Notes under the pieces: generated by a model
What the model was told of the DNA's origin: nothing
Database searches by the model: none
Seen by the model: the letters and a program-made list of their open reading frames with translations, nothing else
Shown here: positions 17,118 through 18,606 of the stretch, one piece after another
How positions within the stretch are numbered: position 1 is the stretch's first letter
How the letters are laid out: the number at the start of each line of letters is the position of its first letter
Assembly (NCBI GenBank): GCA_036939355.1
Contig: JALLAP010000843.1
Location: 1-18,606, forward strand
Direction: 5' to 3'
Source: Thalassiosira profunda
Lineage: Eukaryota > Bacillariophyta > Thalassiosirophyceae > Thalassiosirales > Thalassiosiraceae
Length of the DNA: 18,606 nucleotides
Translations under genes and position numbers: made by a program

Positions 17118-18606
17118 CTAATACTCTACTGAGGAGCATTCTCCGTTTCGTTTTTGCCTCCCTGAACACCTCCGGCATATCCCACCAAATGCTTCTGAGC
17201 AAGTGAATGAGGCCTCCTCATCCTCGTCCGTCTCTACCCGCGAGATGACGTTTCTCTCCACCAACCTGTGTATCAAATCGTCCTCGGCCAAGTCGCTCCA
17301 ATCTTCCACCTTGTCCTTCCGCAGCCTTTGCCTTGCATCAAGGAGGGCTTCTCGGGTCTTCCTCGCGGCGTCCGATGCCTGCCACGCCATTTCCTTTTCC
17401 AGCTGCCCCACCAACCTTCCTCTTTCGAACGCACTTCCCTCTCGCAAGTCAAGCGCGTTGCGGATCTGAGAGTAATGATGAGTTATGCACTCAGGGCACA
17501 GATCAAAAACAGGCGCCACTTACAACGTTGTCCGATACCGCTTTTCGCATGTCAACGAGTGCCGTTGAGAGGGTGGAATGAGTCTGGGCACCCCACGACC
17601 GAGGATCGTTGATGATGTAGAGCGGTATGCCAGAATCGCGACATATCTTACTAAGGTAGCGAAGGGATCCAGGGACTCGCTGCATTGCAGCACCGTCGCA
17701 GATGACAGCATGCCTGGCCAGTATAAAGTTTAGTCAAGATCCTCTCATATGCATCGACCAAAATAGTCAGCACAACACTCACGGTTTGTTGGAGGCTCGA
17801 TTGAGAATAGCCTTGGATGATGTCCAAGGAAGCCACCGGCGTCTGCCGCCACTCTCAGCGCTTGCGCCATACAGTGCATTCTCTCCCTCGCCGTCCGCCC
17901 CGTCCCACGAAGTACGATACCGCTGCCCCCCAATGGCGTGAGAGCCGGTCCACAATACGGGCCACCAGAGCCAGCTCATCCACCCTCCCCTCGAAGGAGA
18001 GGTGGGGACGGATTGTTTGTAGATGCGGCTGTACAGAACTTGCGACAGGAAGTGGGCCCGTTGCATTGGCGCGCCAAAGGGAACGATACCGTTGATTCGG
18101 AGGTGCATCTCCTCAAGCCAGGCATACTGGTTCCACGGCGCCATTCGTTCGTAGTCGGGGTCGTCAAATTCACTTCCTTCTGAGATCTCCCTGCGGACTG
18201 ATTGCTCTTCAGTGGCGTTGCTTTCTTTTTCCAGAGTCTCTTCTTCCACTTCGGCCTCGTCAGCGTCTGCCACGCCGCTTGCATCTTCGTCGTGTGGAAT
18301 CCCTTCCGAGTACTTCCCAGGATCGTATCGATATAATTTCCTCATGTTGGTGGAAGTGTACGTTCGACGTATGTTGTTGGGATTTAGGCCCATCACCGAA
18401 GCCTCTAGAACCTCAACACCAATCTCTGGCGGTTGTTGCTTCTCAACTTGCTCTGTTACACCCCCCTTCACTTCCGAAGATGGTTTCTTAGCTGGTTTTG
18501 CAGCCGCCCGTTTGTTGCTCGATTTGGGATCGTAGCAGTAATATAACCCAGTCGCCAAGCTCTTCTGCGCGATGGGCTTGTGCGTTCGCTTCCCATCGTG
18601 CCACGA
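17118..18606 (-). CDS. Uncharacterised protein, 5' partial
   Basis: Spliced model on the minus strand: >18606-17783, 17713-17524, 17465-17118, with introns 17714-17782 (GTGAGT...GGCCAG) and 17466-17523 (GTAAGT...TCTCAG). At least 453 residues; the frame is open to the right edge, so the start is missing. The N-terminal visible part is Lys/Ala-rich, then acidic (about 95-140). Next come an aromatic-rich stretch with [20 protein letters not shown] and [11 protein letters not shown], which could lie at a membrane surface, and across the exon 1-2 join a more regular stretch with [20 protein letters not shown] and [12 protein letters not shown] that looks like an alpha/beta core. The C-terminal exon is highly charged and helical, ending Cys-rich. 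I recognise no family. Splicing is supported by frame and by conserved-looking sequence across both joins. Confidence 0.68.

Overview
This window looks like nuclear DNA of a diatom or close stramenopile relative. The reasons are GC-rich genes with short GT-AG introns (58-144 nt), a protein with the bipartite plastid presequence of secondary red plastids (signal peptide, then an F at a CLAF/APP junction), a YHYH-domain protein, and large secreted proteins with Cys-rich WY...CC modules. A Thalassiosira-type diatom is my guess; the species cannot be fixed from sequence alone. All gene models are hand-spliced from splice consensus plus frame continuity.

Left part (1-4886). The 3' end of a coiled-coil protein with a basic, probably nuclear, tail occupies 1-1276. 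It is followed by about 1 kb of repeat-bearing non-coding DNA. Next comes a chimeric gene (2288-3694): the 5' part of a SET-domain gene fused in frame, at 3341, to a second copy of the coiled-coil gene's tail. The 3' flank of that tail was copied too. About 1.2 kb of gene-poor DNA follows.

Middle part (4887-8985). A three-exon secreted astacin-family zinc metalloprotease (4887-7509) converges, with a 46-bp gap, on an intact SET-domain gene on the minus strand (7556-8684). This intact gene is the inverted paralogue of the chimera's 5' part, so 2134-3342 and 7662-8844 form a long, diverged inverted repeat.

Right part (8986-18606). An intronless plastid-targeted membrane protein (8986-10416) comes first. 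A six-exon secreted Cys-Gly repeat protein with a C-terminal YHYH domain and a GPI-like tail follows (10833-13251). It converges on an intronless 1071-residue type I membrane protein with an SdrD-B-like domain (13418-16633, minus). The window ends in an uncharacterised, 5'-truncated minus-strand gene (17118 to the edge).

Three of the genes (protease, Cys-Gly/YHYH protein, type I membrane protein) encode secretory-pathway or cell-surface proteins. Two of them carry RRL or RKL tripeptides at plausible processing sites. A shared role in cell-wall biogenesis is inference only. The two strongest observations are the gene chimera, which removes the catalytic end of a SET domain while keeping an open frame, and the Cys-Gly protein, whose repeat region appears to have grown by duplication of phase-2-bounded exons.
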